A stretch of DNA of 64,000 nucleotides from Clostridium sp. 28_17 (GCA_001916065.1 MNRS01000018.1:1-64000); one strand, 5' to 3'; shown: positions 7,966 through 17,418, counted from the stretch's first letter. The notes: generated by a model not told the origin, from the sequence alone. Program-made: numbers and translations.

Positions 7966-10900
7966 TTAACTAAACAAATTCATAATATCATCTTTTGATA
8001 ATTTATTAATAAATGTAGTCTGTGTATTAAGCATATTATCAGTAAGTTCAGCCTTACGCTGTTGAAGCTCATAAATTTTCTCTTCAATTGAATCTTTTGT
8101 TATAAGTTTGTACACTTGAACATTATTTTTCTGACCAATTCTATATGCTCTATCAGTTGCCTGATTTTCTGCTGATAAATTCCACCATGGATCATAATGT
8201 ATAACCATATCTGCGCCAATTAAATTTAGTCCTGTTCCACCTGCTTTTAATGATATTAAAAATACACTTATATCTTTATTTTGATTAAACTCGTCAACCA
8301 ATTCTATTCTTTCGTCAACTTTTGTACTTCCTGTTAATTTAAAATATTTGATGTCTCTTTTATTAAGTTCTTTTTCTAATATTTCAAACATTGAAGTATA
8401 TGTTGAAAATAGTAAAATTTTGTGTCCTGCAGTTATACCATCCTCAACAATTTCCATACATTGGTCTAATTTACTACTTCCGCCTGTATAATCTTCTATA
8501 AACAAACCTGGATGGCAACATATCTGTCTTAATCTTGTAAGTGCAGCAAGTATTTTTATTTGGCTTCTTTCATATCCATTTGCACTAATTTCATCTTGCA
8601 ATTCCTGTTTTGCTTGAACCAAATATGATAAATAAATATTTCTTTGTTCTTCTTCCATTTCATTATTTAAAACTGTAATTGTTTTTTCTGGCAATTCTGT
8701 TAAAACTTCTTTTTTAGTTCTTCTTAATACAAATGGTTCTATCAACATTTTTAATTTATTCATTGCATCTCGGTCTTCATCTCTTACAATTGGCATTTCA
8801 TATGTTGATTTAAATTCCTTATAACTAAATAGATATCCAGGCATTATTAAATCAAATATTGACCACAATTCTGCTAATGAATTTTCAATTGGTGTTCCTG
8901 TTAATGCAAATCTTGTTTCTGCATTTAACATTTTTATTGCCTTTGCATTTTTGGTTGTATTATTTTTCAAATACTGTGCCTCGTCTGCAATTATATATTT
9001 AAAGCAATATTTTTTATCTTTGTACACATCAATATCTCTTTTTAACAAATCATATGATGTTATTATTACATCATATTTTTCCAATTGGTTAATTTCCATT
9101 TTTCTTTCTGATGCAGTTCCCCTAATTACTTTTATTTTTAAATCTGGTGCAAATTTTTCTATTTCATTTTTCCAGTTTAATGATAATGAACTTGGTGATA
9201 CTACTATACTTGTTTTTGCCTCTTCTGTATTTTGCTTATAATCTAATAAAATTGATATAATTTGAATTGTTTTTCCAAGTCCCATATCATCTGCAAGTAT
9301 GCCTCCAAATTTATATCTATCAAGTGTTTTTAACCATTTAAAACCTGTTTTTTGATATGGTCTTAATATTGTTTCAACTTCTTCTGGTATTTTTTCGTCT
9401 TCATCCAATAAGTTTTTATCTAACCCATTTATGATGTTTTTATATTCTTTATTTTTTACTATTTCTGTGCCTTTTATTTCTTTTAAAAGCTGATTTAAAT
9501 ACAATGTTCTATTTACTGGCAGTCTAATTGTTCCACTCTCTAATTCTTTATAATCAACATCTGTTCCTGAAATTAACTTATCAATAAAATCAATTTCATT
9601 ACTTTCTTGTAAATCAAGAAAACTTCCATCTTTTAATCTATAATACTTTTTCTTTAATTTATATTTTTGCAATATATCTTCTAATTGGTTCAAATCTATA
9701 TTTAACTTGTCCATATCAATTTCTAGAAGATTATTTTCAACTCTTACACCAACTGTTCCTATTTTAGGTTTTGCAACCTCTTTTGATTTGAAATTTTCTG
9801 TTGCTAATACTTCAAATTTTTTCATATAATAATTGATATCATTTGTTAAAAATTCATAGATTTTATCCTCATCTGGTAATATGAATTTAAGATTTTGAAC
9901 ATCAAACATAAAACCTGTTTTTCTGAAAATATTCATTGCTTTTGTTTCTTCAATAAGATTTCTTGAGTATTTAAATTCTTTTTCTTCTTGTGAATTCAAT
10001 GGATTAAATTCATTCTCTCCATAGCATAGTCTTACATCTGCTACAAGATAATTATTTTTGTCATAGTCTAAAAATACTTTTACTCCTAATTTCTCAGGTT
10101 CATATTCTTTTATCTCTTCCAATAATTCAGGTTCTATTTTTATAGCATTTTTTACTTTTGAAAGTACAACTGAAAATAATTCACCTAGTTCATCTTTTCC
10201 AAGTGATATCTGTGTTAAAAAATTTTCTCTAAAAACTTTTAATAATCTTAAAGTTGTTTTTTCAAATTCCTTGTTACATCTATATAGATTTTCATCTGTT
10301 AAAACATATTTATATTTTTTTCCATTTAAAATTACAATTTTGAAAACATCAAAATCTGCTATAATTCTATATTCGTCATTGTCTATCTTTTCTAGTCTAA
10401 ATGTTAAATCTGGATTTTGGTCTATAAATTTTATATTTTGTTTTTCATATTCTCTTGTAATTAAAACTGTTTTATTTTCTAATGTATCAAATAATTCGTC
10501 AATCGCTGTATTCCCAATTATTATTGAACTTTCATTTAAAGCTTTTCCGTAATATCTATAATTTGAATTTGCTGAAGAATTTGTGTATGCAATTACTTCT
10601 GCATATTTCATTATAAAATCCAACATTTTCTGGCTATTTTCTTCAAACACTTCTTGTGTATGTACAAATTCTAATTTATCACCATATTTATAGAATTCTT
10701 TGTTCATCATTCTTACATAAAATTCTGCTAAATTTTTAAGTTTGTACATTCTTTTATTTCCGATTTTAAATTCAATTTTCATTTCTCTAGTAAACTTGTC
10801 ATATATTATTTGTGGTTCTATTTTTATAGTTCCTTTATTTTTTAATTCGACATCTATGTCTGAATCTATTTCATCTAATTCTTCGTTATATAGTGTTTTT

Positions 10901-11316
10901 ACAATTTGATGGAAACTGTTGTATTTGTTTGCATTTTTGCTGTTACTTCTTTGAATACTGTTTTGCTTTTGGTTTCCATCTGGCATTACATTACTTTCTG
11001 AATTTCTTATATCTTGAAAACCTGCTTTATTAAATTCCAATACTGACGCTAAACTGTGTTTGCATACTCCATATGTGTTGTAATAGTCTGGGCAGTCACA
11101 ATTTATTTCTTCGACTTCTCCATTTTTTACTTCTACATATGTGTCATATTGTTCTGTTCCAAATACTTTTGCATGTATTTCAAAGTTGTTTTCGTTTTCG
11201 TATTCTACTTTTGTAATTTGCACTTTTCCCATCATTTGATATTTTTTTGCTTTTTGCGTTCTTGTGCTTCCTGCGTCTACACATAATTGTTCTATTACAT
11301 TTTCGTTTACTAGCAT
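7966..11316 (-). CDS. SWIM zinc-finger SNF2-family helicase
   Basis: ATP-dependent DNA translocase of the Swi2/Snf2 superfamily. A SWIM zinc-binding motif (CDCPDYYNTYGVCKH) lies within the first ~100 residues. A long SNF2-associated region follows. The C-terminal helicase core has Walker A ADDMGLGKT, Walker B DEAQ, TGTPIENSLAELW and motif VI QATDRAYRIGQ. The frame opens at 11340, but a GAGGGG site places the start at ATG 11316, giving about 1116 residues. Such stand-alone proteins are common in Firmicutes. Their substrate is not well defined; roles in transcription recycling or repair have been suggested. Confidence 0.93.
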   Translation of the reverse strand: MLVNENVIEQLCVDAGSTRTQKAKKYQMMGKVQITKVEYENENNFEIHAKVFGTEQYDTYVEVKNGEVEEINCDCPDYYNTYGVCKHSLASVLEFNKAGFQDIRNSESNVMPDGNQKQNSIQRSNSKNANKYNSFHQIVKTLYNEELDEIDSDIDVELKNKGTIKIEPQIIYDKFTREMKIEFKIGNKRMYKLKNLAEFYVRMMNKEFYKYGDKLEFVHTQEVFEENSQKMLDFIMKYAEVIAYTNSSANSNYRYYGKALNESSIIIGNTAIDELFDTLENKTVLITREYEKQNIKFIDQNPDLTFRLEKIDNDEYRIIADFDVFKIVILNGKKYKYVLTDENLYRCNKEFEKTTLRLLKVFRENFLTQISLGKDELGELFSVVLSKVKNAIKIEPELLEEIKEYEPEKLGVKVFLDYDKNNYLVADVRLCYGENEFNPLNSQEEKEFKYSRNLIEETKAMNIFRKTGFMFDVQNLKFILPDEDKIYEFLTNDINYYMKKFEVLATENFKSKEVAKPKIGTVGVRVENNLLEIDMDKLNIDLNQLEDILQKYKLKKKYYRLKDGSFLDLQESNEIDFIDKLISGTDVDYKELESGTIRLPVNRTLYLNQLLKEIKGTEIVKNKEYKNIINGLDKNLLDEDEKIPEEVETILRPYQKTGFKWLKTLDRYKFGGILADDMGLGKTIQIISILLDYKQNTEEAKTSIVVSPSSLSLNWKNEIEKFAPDLKIKVIRGTASERKMEINQLEKYDVIITSYDLLKRDIDVYKDKKYCFKYIIADEAQYLKNNTTKNAKAIKMLNAETRFALTGTPIENSLAELWSIFDLIMPGYLFSYKEFKSTYEMPIVRDEDRDAMNKLKMLIEPFVLRRTKKEVLTELPEKTITVLNNEMEEEQRNIYLSYLVQAKQELQDEISANGYERSQIKILAALTRLRQICCHPGLFIEDYTGGSSKLDQCMEIVEDGITAGHKILLFSTYTSMFEILEKELNKRDIKYFKLTGSTKVDERIELVDEFNQNKDISVFLISLKAGGTGLNLIGADMVIHYDPWWNLSAENQATDRAYRIGQKNNVQVYKLITKDSIEEKIYELQQRKAELTDNMLNTQTTFINKLSKDDIMNLFS

Positions 11317-11467
11317 TTTTATTCCCCTCTCAATGCACATAATTTTATTAAAGATATGCTTTTTTCTCCTTTTCTTGATATACTATTATATAATATTTTC
11401 GTGGTTTTAGCAAGGGGAAGAAAAAGAAAAAAGTTTCAACATTTTTTCTGTCAAAACTTTTTACTCA

Positions 11468-11629
11468 TCAAACATTTGCTTTATCATAGTTCTTTTTACC
11501 ATCTCTATAATATTTTGCAATAAGCTCATCTAACTCAACACTTAATTTATATGTAATTGCATAATCGTCACCATTTTCAATACTCTTATTCAATTTATCT
11601 CTTAATTTACAAATTTCTTCATTTAACAT
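11468..11629 (-). CDS. Spo0E-like aspartyl-phosphatase family protein
   Basis: Spo0E-family proteins dephosphorylate the response regulator Spo0A and so delay sporulation. The 53-aa product from ATG 11629 has the family pattern: an N-terminal helix EEICKLRDKLNKSIE, a turn, then SVELDELIAKYYRD, matching the S..LD.LI..Y signature. The longer frame from 11710 lacks a ribosome binding site, whereas AAAGGAG precedes the chosen ATG by the right distance. A promoter lies at 11672-11700. This suggests the host has, or descends from, a sporulating lineage. Confidence 0.8.
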   Translation of the reverse strand: MLNEEICKLRDKLNKSIENGDDYAITYKLSVELDELIAKYYRDGKKNYDKANV

Positions 11630-11671
11630 ACTCATCTCTCCTTTTTCAATTTTTCTCATTCGTATATTTAT

Positions 11672-11700
11672 AAAATAACACATAAAAATCTCCAAGTCAA
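11672..11700 (-). promoter_or_regulatory. Promoter of the Spo0E-like gene
   Basis: On the minus strand, TTGACT at 11695-11700 is followed by 17 bp and TATTTT at 11672-11677. Upstream are two direct copies of CAAGTATTTTCAAC (plus strand, about 11698 and 11733) and one TGTCGAA (minus strand, 11750-11756), which matches the core Spo0A box. Confidence 0.55.
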
Positions 11701-11774
11701 GTATTTTCAACGGTTTTTAGCAACTTTCGTACAAGTATTTTCAACATATTTCGACACAGAAAATCAAAAGAAAA

Positions 11775-11811
11775 CAGCATAAAATTTTTTTCAATTTTTA
11801 TGCTGTTCATT
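11775..11811. terminator. Terminator of the M16 peptidase pair
   Basis: AACAGCATAAAA pairs with TTTTTATGCTGTT. It lies 16 bp past the stop of the second M16 gene. Confidence 0.75.
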
Positions 11812-11826
11812 CAACAAAATTTTTAT

Positions 11827-13098
11827 CTAATTTTTTACAACAGATAATATCATATTTTTTTCATTAAACACATCTTTTAACACTTGATTTAAATATTCTA
11901 CATTTATAGTGTTTATTTCTTCTAAATAGTCAAAACTATTTATGCCTTTAAAATAATCTGACAAAAACATTCTAGAAATATTGACAACATCGTCATATTC
12001 TTTTACATATTCACCATAAATCATTTTTTTAGTTCTTACAAAATCATCTTCATTTACACCTTTTTGTATAAATTTTTCAACTTCTTCTTTGAACATTTCA
12101 TACAATTCTTCCGGTTCATTTGATTGTCCGATTATCAAAATATGTGCATAATTTTTATCGAATTCATATTCAATACTTGGTACTGAGAAACAATTTCCCA
12201 TATCATATAATTTTTTGTACAACTCAGAACTTGCTCCAATTAGCAGATTCAACAATATTTCTATTGATATATGTTTTTTAACTTTTTCTTTTTGTTCTGC
12301 AGGTACATCTTTTATTCCAATTGCATACAGTGGTTTGCTTACTTCCATATTTTGAACTGCTTTTTCTTTTACAATTTCTTTTGGTTCCTCTTCAAAAATT
12401 CTCTTTATTTCACCATTTGCTTTTTTGTTAATTAATCTTTTCTTTATTTCTTCTAATAATTTTTCTGGTTCAAAATCTCCAGATACAACCATTGCCATAT
12501 TTGATGGGTTATAGAAAGTATTATAACATTTATATAAAATATCTTTATCAATATGACTTATTGTTTCAACAGTTCCAGTAATATCAAGTTTTACCGGATT
12601 TTTATGATACATACATTCTAATGCATTTAAATACACTTTCCAGTCTGGATAATCATCATACATCATAATTTCTTGACCAATTATGCCTTTTTCTTTTTCA
12701 ACATTTTCATCTGTAAAATATGGATGTTGAACATAGTTCATAAATTCATCTAATGCTTCATAAAAGTTGTCTGTACATTCATATAAATATGCTGTATGAT
12801 TATTTGTAGTATAAGCATTTGCATTAACGCCGAGCGCAGTAAGCACATCCAGACTATTTTTACCATTTTCTTGTTCAAACATTTTGTGCTCTAAGAAGTG
12901 CGCTACACCTTTTGGTACTTCTGTAACTTCTGTTTCTCCTGGTACTATAAATTTATTATCATTTGAACCATAGTTTGTTCCCCATATAATATATTTTTTC
13001 TGGATTCCTTTTTTAGGAATTATCATTACTGTTAAGCCATTTTCTAATTTTTCTATATATAATTTTTCCTTAACTTTTGAATTCTCAATTATTTGCAT
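11827..13098 (-). CDS. M16-family zinc metallopeptidase (YmfH-like)
   Basis: Insulinase/processing-peptidase-type protein. The inverted zinc motif HxxEH is present as HFLEH at residues 67-71, in the context GVAHFLEHKMFE. The 423-aa length fits bacterial YmfH-type peptidases. It is encoded directly after a second M16 protein (13162-14439) that lacks an intact HxxEH, so the two may act as an active/inactive heterodimer. A GAGGAG ribosome binding site precedes the ATG. The substrate is unknown. Confidence 0.92.
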   Translation of the reverse strand: MQIIENSKVKEKLYIEKLENGLTVMIIPKKGIQKKYIIWGTNYGSNDNKFIVPGETEVTEVPKGVAHFLEHKMFEQENGKNSLDVLTALGVNANAYTTNNHTAYLYECTDNFYEALDEFMNYVQHPYFTDENVEKEKGIIGQEIMMYDDYPDWKVYLNALECMYHKNPVKLDITGTVETISHIDKDILYKCYNTFYNPSNMAMVVSGDFEPEKLLEEIKKRLINKKANGEIKRIFEEEPKEIVKEKAVQNMEVSKPLYAIGIKDVPAEQKEKVKKHISIEILLNLLIGASSELYKKLYDMGNCFSVPSIEYEFDKNYAHILIIGQSNEPEELYEMFKEEVEKFIQKGVNEDDFVRTKKMIYGEYVKEYDDVVNISRMFLSDYFKGINSFDYLEEINTINVEYLNQVLKDVFNEKNMILSVVKN

Positions 13099-13117
13099 TT
13101 TTTCGTTCTCCTCTCAA

Positions 13118-13160
13118 TGTATATGTCCTGCTAACACAGTCAAAATTATAATTATTTTTT
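13118..13160. repeat. Half copy of the AAAAATAATT inverted-repeat family
   Basis: On the minus strand GTAAAAAATAATTATAATTTTGACTGTGT follows the stop of the upstream M16 gene. It closely resembles arms found after mmpL (32.9 kb) and rpoB (60.3 kb). No matching left arm is visible here. Confidence 0.45.
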
Positions 13161-13161
13161 A

Positions 13162-14439
13162 CTAATCCTTTAAAAAATATACAGTATTAATACTAACCTT
13201 ATTAGCAACATCAACAACCTTATCTTTAGTAACCTCAGATATTCTCTGCATATATTGTTCAATATTACACTTGCTCTTTGATAATTCTTGACTAAAGAAA
13301 TATGTTATTTCTGTATCTTGCTCATCATCAATTGTTTTAATTGAAGCTATTATTCCTTTTTTAGCATTCTCAACTTCTTCGTCTGTGAAGTCACCTTTTT
13401 TCATATCCTCGATTTGTTGTTTGATTATTTCTAATGCTTTCTCATAATTTTTAATTTCAATTCCACAATTAATAAAAATGTTATTTTTGAATCTATAATA
13501 ACTTGAACTTGCTGTATATGCAAGGCTTGCTTTTTCACGTACATTTTGGAATAGTTTTGAGTTTGCACTTCCACCAAAAATACTATTATAAATCATTACA
13601 TCAAATCTTAGATTATCATCATCAATGTCTAAATCCATTCCAATAATAAGTTTTCCTTGTGTTACATCCATTGATTCTTGAACATCGTTTTCTTTTTCTG
13701 TTCTTTTTGCTATAATTTCAGGCTCATTATATTGTGGCTCTCTATCTTTTAATTTAATGATGTTTTCATTATTTTTTATGATATTTTCAGTTTCTTCGTC
13801 TATTATTCCAGATACAAAAATATCAATTTTACATTCATTTATTAATTGTTGATAATATTCATATAGATTTTTTTCGTTGATATTTTTCATATCTTCTACA
13901 TATCCATATTTATATAGTCCATATGGTTTATCTTTGTACATTTCTTCTATACATCTATCTAGTGAATATCTTGCCTTGTTGTCTATCTTTCCATCTATAA
14001 TCTGTTTTATATTTTCTTTTTCCTGTTCCACATATTCTTTTTTGAAACATCCATTTTCTAGATATGGGTTAAATACAAATTCAAATATCTTTTCTAAAGA
14101 TGTTTTCAACATATTTTCCGCTTCTTGTGGTAAAAATTCATCATTTACTGTTTCGATATAAAATTTCAAAACTTGATTATCTCCAGTTTTATCAAGTCCA
14201 CAGTCCAAACTTGCTCCATACATTTCTTCTAACTTTTTGTTGATTTCCTCTTGTGTTGTTAAGTTCTTTGTTCCTCTTCTTAAAACTGCCGGTACTAATG
14301 CATTTTTAGTAACATTTTCTCTATTTAATTTTGTTGTTAACATTATTGCTATTAAATTTGTTTTGAATTTTTCAGTTTTTATTGTATGAAGTTTGATTCC
14401 TTTTTTTATTTCTGTTTGTTTATATTCCACTAATATCAT
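13162..14439 (-). CDS. M16-family peptidase-like protein (YmfF-like partner)
   Basis: Second M16 protein, about 425 residues. The family fold is suggested by GGSANSKLFQNVREKASLAY and GIIASIKTIDDEQDT, but no HxxEH is present near the N-terminus. It is therefore probably the non-catalytic partner of the downstream M16 enzyme. The frame opens further upstream (14496), but its first residues METRPPIPK are encoded by a dispersed repeat and are an artefact. ATG 14439 is preferred although its AAGAAGG site is very close; GTG 14430 is an alternative. It probably forms an operon with the gene at 11827-13098. Confidence 0.85.
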   Translation of the reverse strand: MILVEYKQTEIKKGIKLHTIKTEKFKTNLIAIMLTTKLNRENVTKNALVPAVLRRGTKNLTTQEEINKKLEEMYGASLDCGLDKTGDNQVLKFYIETVNDEFLPQEAENMLKTSLEKIFEFVFNPYLENGCFKKEYVEQEKENIKQIIDGKIDNKARYSLDRCIEEMYKDKPYGLYKYGYVEDMKNINEKNLYEYYQQLINECKIDIFVSGIIDEETENIIKNNENIIKLKDREPQYNEPEIIAKRTEKENDVQESMDVTQGKLIIGMDLDIDDDNLRFDVMIYNSIFGGSANSKLFQNVREKASLAYTASSSYYRFKNNIFINCGIEIKNYEKALEIIKQQIEDMKKGDFTDEEVENAKKGIIASIKTIDDEQDTEITYFFSQELSKSKCNIEQYMQRISEVTKDKVVDVANKVSINTVYFLKD

Positions 14440-14472
14440 TCCCTTCTTTTGCATTTCTATATCAAAATTTTT

Positions 14473-14505
14473 AGGGATTGGGGGACGGGTCTCCAATCCC
14501 TTTTT
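14473..14505. repeat. REP-like repeat, single half (GGGATTGGGGGACGGGTC family)
   Basis: GGGATTGG pairs with CCAATCCC around the GGGACGGGTCT core, flanked by a T-run. The same core recurs at about 24.5, 35.0, 49.6 and 51.8 kb. Confidence 0.75.
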
Positions 14506-14546
14506 ATTTCCATTTCTATTTTATCCCAAATGAGTTTTTTTAATAC

Positions 14547-14600
14547 AAAAAAGGCAGAAGTTTTGGATATACTACTCCTATATAAACTTCCACCTTTTTT
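14547..14600 (-). terminator. Terminator of rpsU
   Basis: On the minus strand AAAAAAGGTGGAAGTTT pairs imperfectly with AAACTTCTGCCTTTTTT. It begins a few bases after the rpsU stop. Confidence 0.7.
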
Positions 14601-14607
14601 TATGTAA

Positions 14608-14778
14608 TTAAAATTTTCTTTTTCTTGCTGCCTCTGATTTTTTCTTTCTTTTTACACTTGGTTTTTCATAATGTTCTCTTTTACGAACTTCTTGTAAAAC
14701 TCCGTTACGAGCACATTGTCTTTTAAACCTTTTTAAGGCATCTTCTATATTTCCATTATTAACTTTGATTTCTGACAT
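14608..14778 (-). CDS. rpsU: 30S ribosomal protein S21
   Basis: Small basic ribosomal protein near the anti-Shine-Dalgarno end of 16S rRNA. Reading from ATG at 14776-14778 gives 56 codons: MSEIKVNNGNIEDALKRFKR, then QCARNGVLQEVRKREHYEKP and a Lys/Arg-rich tail. These match S21. The GGAGGGG site upstream supports the start. It is monocistronic, with its own promoter (14853-14882) and terminator. Confidence 0.96.
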   Translation of the reverse strand: MSEIKVNNGNIEDALKRFKRQCARNGVLQEVRKREHYEKPSVKRKKKSEAARKRKF

Positions 14779-14852
14779 TTATATTCCCCTCCTTCCGGTC
14801 ATACGAAAATGTATGTGGGATTTTTTCTTTTCTTACCCTATATACGTTACTC

Positions 14853-14882
14853 ATTATACATTATTATGGGGTATATTGTCAA
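14853..14882 (-). promoter_or_regulatory. Promoter of rpsU
   Basis: On the minus strand, TTGACA at 14877-14882, an 18-bp spacer and TATAAT at 14853-14858. Confidence 0.8.
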
Positions 14883-14965
14883 TAGTTTGAATATTTTATT
14901 TTTAATTATTAATACTTTAACATTAATATTTTATATGATATAATACAAAAAACAAGGAGTAAAAA

Positions 14966-15472
14966 ATGAAAGTATTATATAAAAACAAAACAAAATACAC
15001 AAAAGAGACATATGCAAAATATTTACAATTTCATCAAAATAAATTTGGAACTAAATATAGATTTATAACCATACTAATTATAGTACTATTATGTTTTTTT
15101 ATTATCACAAACTTTAAGTATGCAAATAAAACTACTGGATTTATCTTATTATTGGCTTTATTAGTTTTCTGCCTTTATAGATTTTTTCAACCAATTAGTC
15201 TTGTAAAAAAAGAATTAAAAACAGAAAAGTTTGAAAAGGAAAAAGAGTTTACTTTCAAATTTTATGAAAAATATTTTACTATTTCTGATTCAAATAATTT
15301 TGAAAAAATAAAATATTGGAAGTTGTATAAAATATATGAGACAAATGATTTTTTCTATCTTTACATCAATAAAGACCATGCTTTTTTATTAGAGAAAAAT
15401 ACATTTACTAAAGGAGATATTTCAACTTTTTATATATTTGTAAAAAGAAAAATTTGGTTTAAGATGATATAA
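14966..15472 (+). CDS. YcxB-like membrane protein
   Basis: The 168-aa protein has two adjacent transmembrane helices (about residues 35-53 and 60-76). A cytoplasmic domain follows in which KIKYWKLYKIYETNDFFYLY and LLEKNTFTKGD match the pattern of the YcxB-like C-terminal domain. Function of that family is unknown. A promoter with TATAAT at 14939-14944 and an AAGGAG site precede it, and it ends at a strong terminator. It is one of the few plus-strand genes in this half of the window. Confidence 0.75.
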   Translation: MKVLYKNKTKYTKETYAKYLQFHQNKFGTKYRFITILIIVLLCFFIITNFKYANKTTGFILLLALLVFCLYRFFQPISLVKKELKTEKFEKEKEFTFKFYEKYFTISDSNNFEKIKYWKLYKIYETNDFFYLYINKDHAFLLEKNTFTKGDISTFYIFVKRKIWFKMI

Positions 15473-15478
15473 AACAAA

Positions 15479-15509
15479 AACGGAAAATATCAATTTTCCG
15501 TTTTTACAT
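15479..15509. terminator. Bidirectional terminator
   Basis: AAACGGAAAAT pairs with ATTTTCCGTTT around a 4-nt loop, with A/T-runs on both sides. It can end both the YcxB-like mRNA and the minus-strand small RNA. Confidence 0.85.
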
Positions 15510-15560
15510 TATTTTTTTCATAATGACTTAAGGAGATATATTTTAATTTTTGACCTCCAT
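15479..15560 (-). ncRNA. Predicted small RNA with a palindrome-controlled promoter
   Basis: A near-consensus minus-strand promoter (15567-15595) and a terminator (15479-15509) bracket about 80-90 nt that holds no credible ORF. The RNA begins with a GGAGG run and contains ATCTCCTTAAG, which can pair with that run or with Shine-Dalgarno sites of other mRNAs. I do not recognise the family. Its status as an RNA gene is inferred from promoter and terminator only. Confidence 0.5.
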
Positions 15561-15595
15561 ACACATATTATAAGCCAAATGTGTATAGTGGTCAA
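15550..15595. promoter_or_regulatory. Promoter with overlapping 17-bp inverted repeat (operator)
   Basis: On the minus strand, TTGACC at 15590-15595, a 17-bp spacer and TATAAT at 15567-15572. Arms TTGACCTCCATACACAT (15550-15566) and ATGTGTATAGTGGTCAA (15579-15595) are inverted with two mismatches. They cover the -35 box and the transcription start, which is typical of a repressor operator. Confidence 0.7.
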
Positions 15596-15659
15596 GAAAT
15601 CATTAAAATTTTTTCTTTTTTAATAATAATTAACAATTTCAAATTTTTGTACGGTGTAA

Positions 15660-16625
15660 TCATTTCAATTTTTGGTCTAATTTCCATATAATCATTGGAT
15701 GTTCTTTTACTCTCTTTATTATTTCTTCATCCGCAAATAATAATTCCGGCTCATAAATTCCATTTTGAAATTTATCATAAAATTCTTTTGCTTTATCATC
15801 AACAATCAAAATATCTTCTAAATATTCCTTTACGTATCTTTTCATTTCATCAATATTACTTTTTCTTGGATTTCTATCTTTTAGCGTAGGCAATAGCCTT
15901 GTTTTTATATCTTGTTTATCTAATCTTTCTATTCTTTCAATGTTCATATCGTCAAATGTATAATTATTAACTGCAATATATTCCAACAAAAAACATTGTT
16001 TCAATAATTTTTTATCTTTATAATCAAATAAATTATATTTGCTTAATGTATATACATCAAATAAATCTCTTGCAGTTGTTCTACTTAATAATGCACATAT
16101 TTTGGTAGCATAAATTTCTATTGGGTTAACACAATGAATTTTAAAGTTTTTATCTTCAAATACATCTGTATCTATTTTTAATCTTTTTGTTTCTAAAATA
16201 TGTACTCTATTCATATAATTAATCTCTATTTTTATATTATCAACATTTCCATTTATATCTTGATACTCTGCAACAATTGAATCCAATGCATACACATTTT
16301 TTGATTTTCCAATATTTACAATATATCCATTGGCATTTAAAAACTGAATAATTAGATTATATATCTTTTTTCGTTCTTTTATCATTTCATCTTTTGTTAA
16401 ATTTTCTGTTAAATCTAAATCAATATCAACTGATAGTCTTGGAAAATTAAATATTACTGTATTTATTGCAGTTCCTCCTTTTAAAGCAAGTAATCTTCCT
16501 AATTTTTCATGGTTGTTAATCCATTCCAAAATATCTAGTAATCTTTCTACTTTTTCCAAGGTTGACCTTATAAAACCAGTTCTTACTGCAATTTTTTCTA
16601 TATTTTTTTTATAATTTTCTACCAA
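15660..16625 (-). CDS. AbiEii-type nucleotidyltransferase toxin
   Basis: Toxin of the AbiE (type IV-like) abortive-infection/toxin-antitoxin family, a DNA polymerase beta-type nucleotidyltransferase. The active-site region reads KGGTAINTVIFNFPRLSVDI at about residues 49-68, followed by DLDL, giving the GG...(S)vDiDl pattern of the family. Start is TTG at 16625, after GGGAG. It overlaps the antitoxin gene by 7 bp, so translation is probably coupled. Length of 321 residues is normal. Phage defence by growth arrest is the known role of relatives; the target here is unknown. Confidence 0.92.
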   Translation of the reverse strand: MVENYKKNIEKIAVRTGFIRSTLEKVERLLDILEWINNHEKLGRLLALKGGTAINTVIFNFPRLSVDIDLDLTENLTKDEMIKERKKIYNLIIQFLNANGYIVNIGKSKNVYALDSIVAEYQDINGNVDNIKIEINYMNRVHILETKRLKIDTDVFEDKNFKIHCVNPIEIYATKICALLSRTTARDLFDVYTLSKYNLFDYKDKKLLKQCFLLEYIAVNNYTFDDMNIERIERLDKQDIKTRLLPTLKDRNPRKSNIDEMKRYVKEYLEDILIVDDKAKEFYDKFQNGIYEPELLFADEEIIKRVKEHPMIIWKLDQKLK

Positions 16626-17371
16626 TATAAAGTTCTCCCTCTATTTAAAAATATTTCAGGAACTATCAAATTCCATTTACTCACATATTTATTTTTATTT
16701 TTCTTTGTTTCTTCATCAAAATAATATGTTCTTTTATTTATTTTTTTTCTGCATTCTTCTATTACTTGTTTTTTCACTCCAAATCCATCATTAAAAAGTT
16801 CAAGCATAAAACCAACTTTTGCATATAATTTTTGAGAATTATAATATTTCAAATATTCTAGTATTTTATTACCGTCTAATTTACCAAATAATTCTAAACA
16901 TAAAAGTAACTCTTCATTTCCACCTGCAAGTTCAACTTTGTTTATACAATCTATTATCGTTCTTTCTTTATCTGTAACTTTTACATTTTCTTTTTGTATT
17001 ATCCCAAAATCATATTTACTATTAACAAATGTATAATTATATCCATCAAATTCAAAGTTTTCAAATCTCTTCTTGCTCGAAACATATACTACATAAAACA
17101 TCTGGTTTTTTACACCATAGTATTCAAGTGCCGAATGATATGATATATAAGAATCATCTTTTATTTTAGATGCTATCATATACTGGTCGGCTATAACACT
17201 TTTAAATTCTATATCACAAACAACGTATAAATTGTGTTTTACTCTTTTTATATAGTTATTTATTAATAAATTTCTTACTAAACTTTTTGCCGTATTCATA
17301 TTTTTGGTTAACATACATATATCTTGCAAAGTAAATACCTTTAACTCTAATATTCTTTCATAATTTTTCAT
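16619..17371 (-). CDS. AbiEi-type antitoxin / transcriptional repressor
   Basis: The N-terminal winged-helix region (ILELKVFTLQDICMLTKNMN, then a recognition helix around SLVRNLLINNYI) is followed by the AbiEi C-terminal domain with SYHSALEYYGV and VTDKERTIIDCI. Relatives neutralise AbiEii and repress their own promoter by binding inverted repeats. The chosen ATG 17371 has AAGG at proper spacing; the ATG at 17380 abuts it. It gives 250 residues. The promoter region carries three copies of a 16-bp sequence that fits such an operator. Confidence 0.9.
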   Translation of the reverse strand: MKNYERILELKVFTLQDICMLTKNMNTAKSLVRNLLINNYIKRVKHNLYVVCDIEFKSVIADQYMIASKIKDDSYISYHSALEYYGVKNQMFYVVYVSSKKRFENFEFDGYNYTFVNSKYDFGIIQKENVKVTDKERTIIDCINKVELAGGNEELLLCLELFGKLDGNKILEYLKYYNSQKLYAKVGFMLELFNDGFGVKKQVIEECRKKINKRTYYFDEETKKNKNKYVSKWNLIVPEIFLNRGRTLYW

Positions 17372-17418
17372 ATTTCTCATCCTTGTTATTATTTTTGTAT
17401 CAAAAATATTATTTTTTA

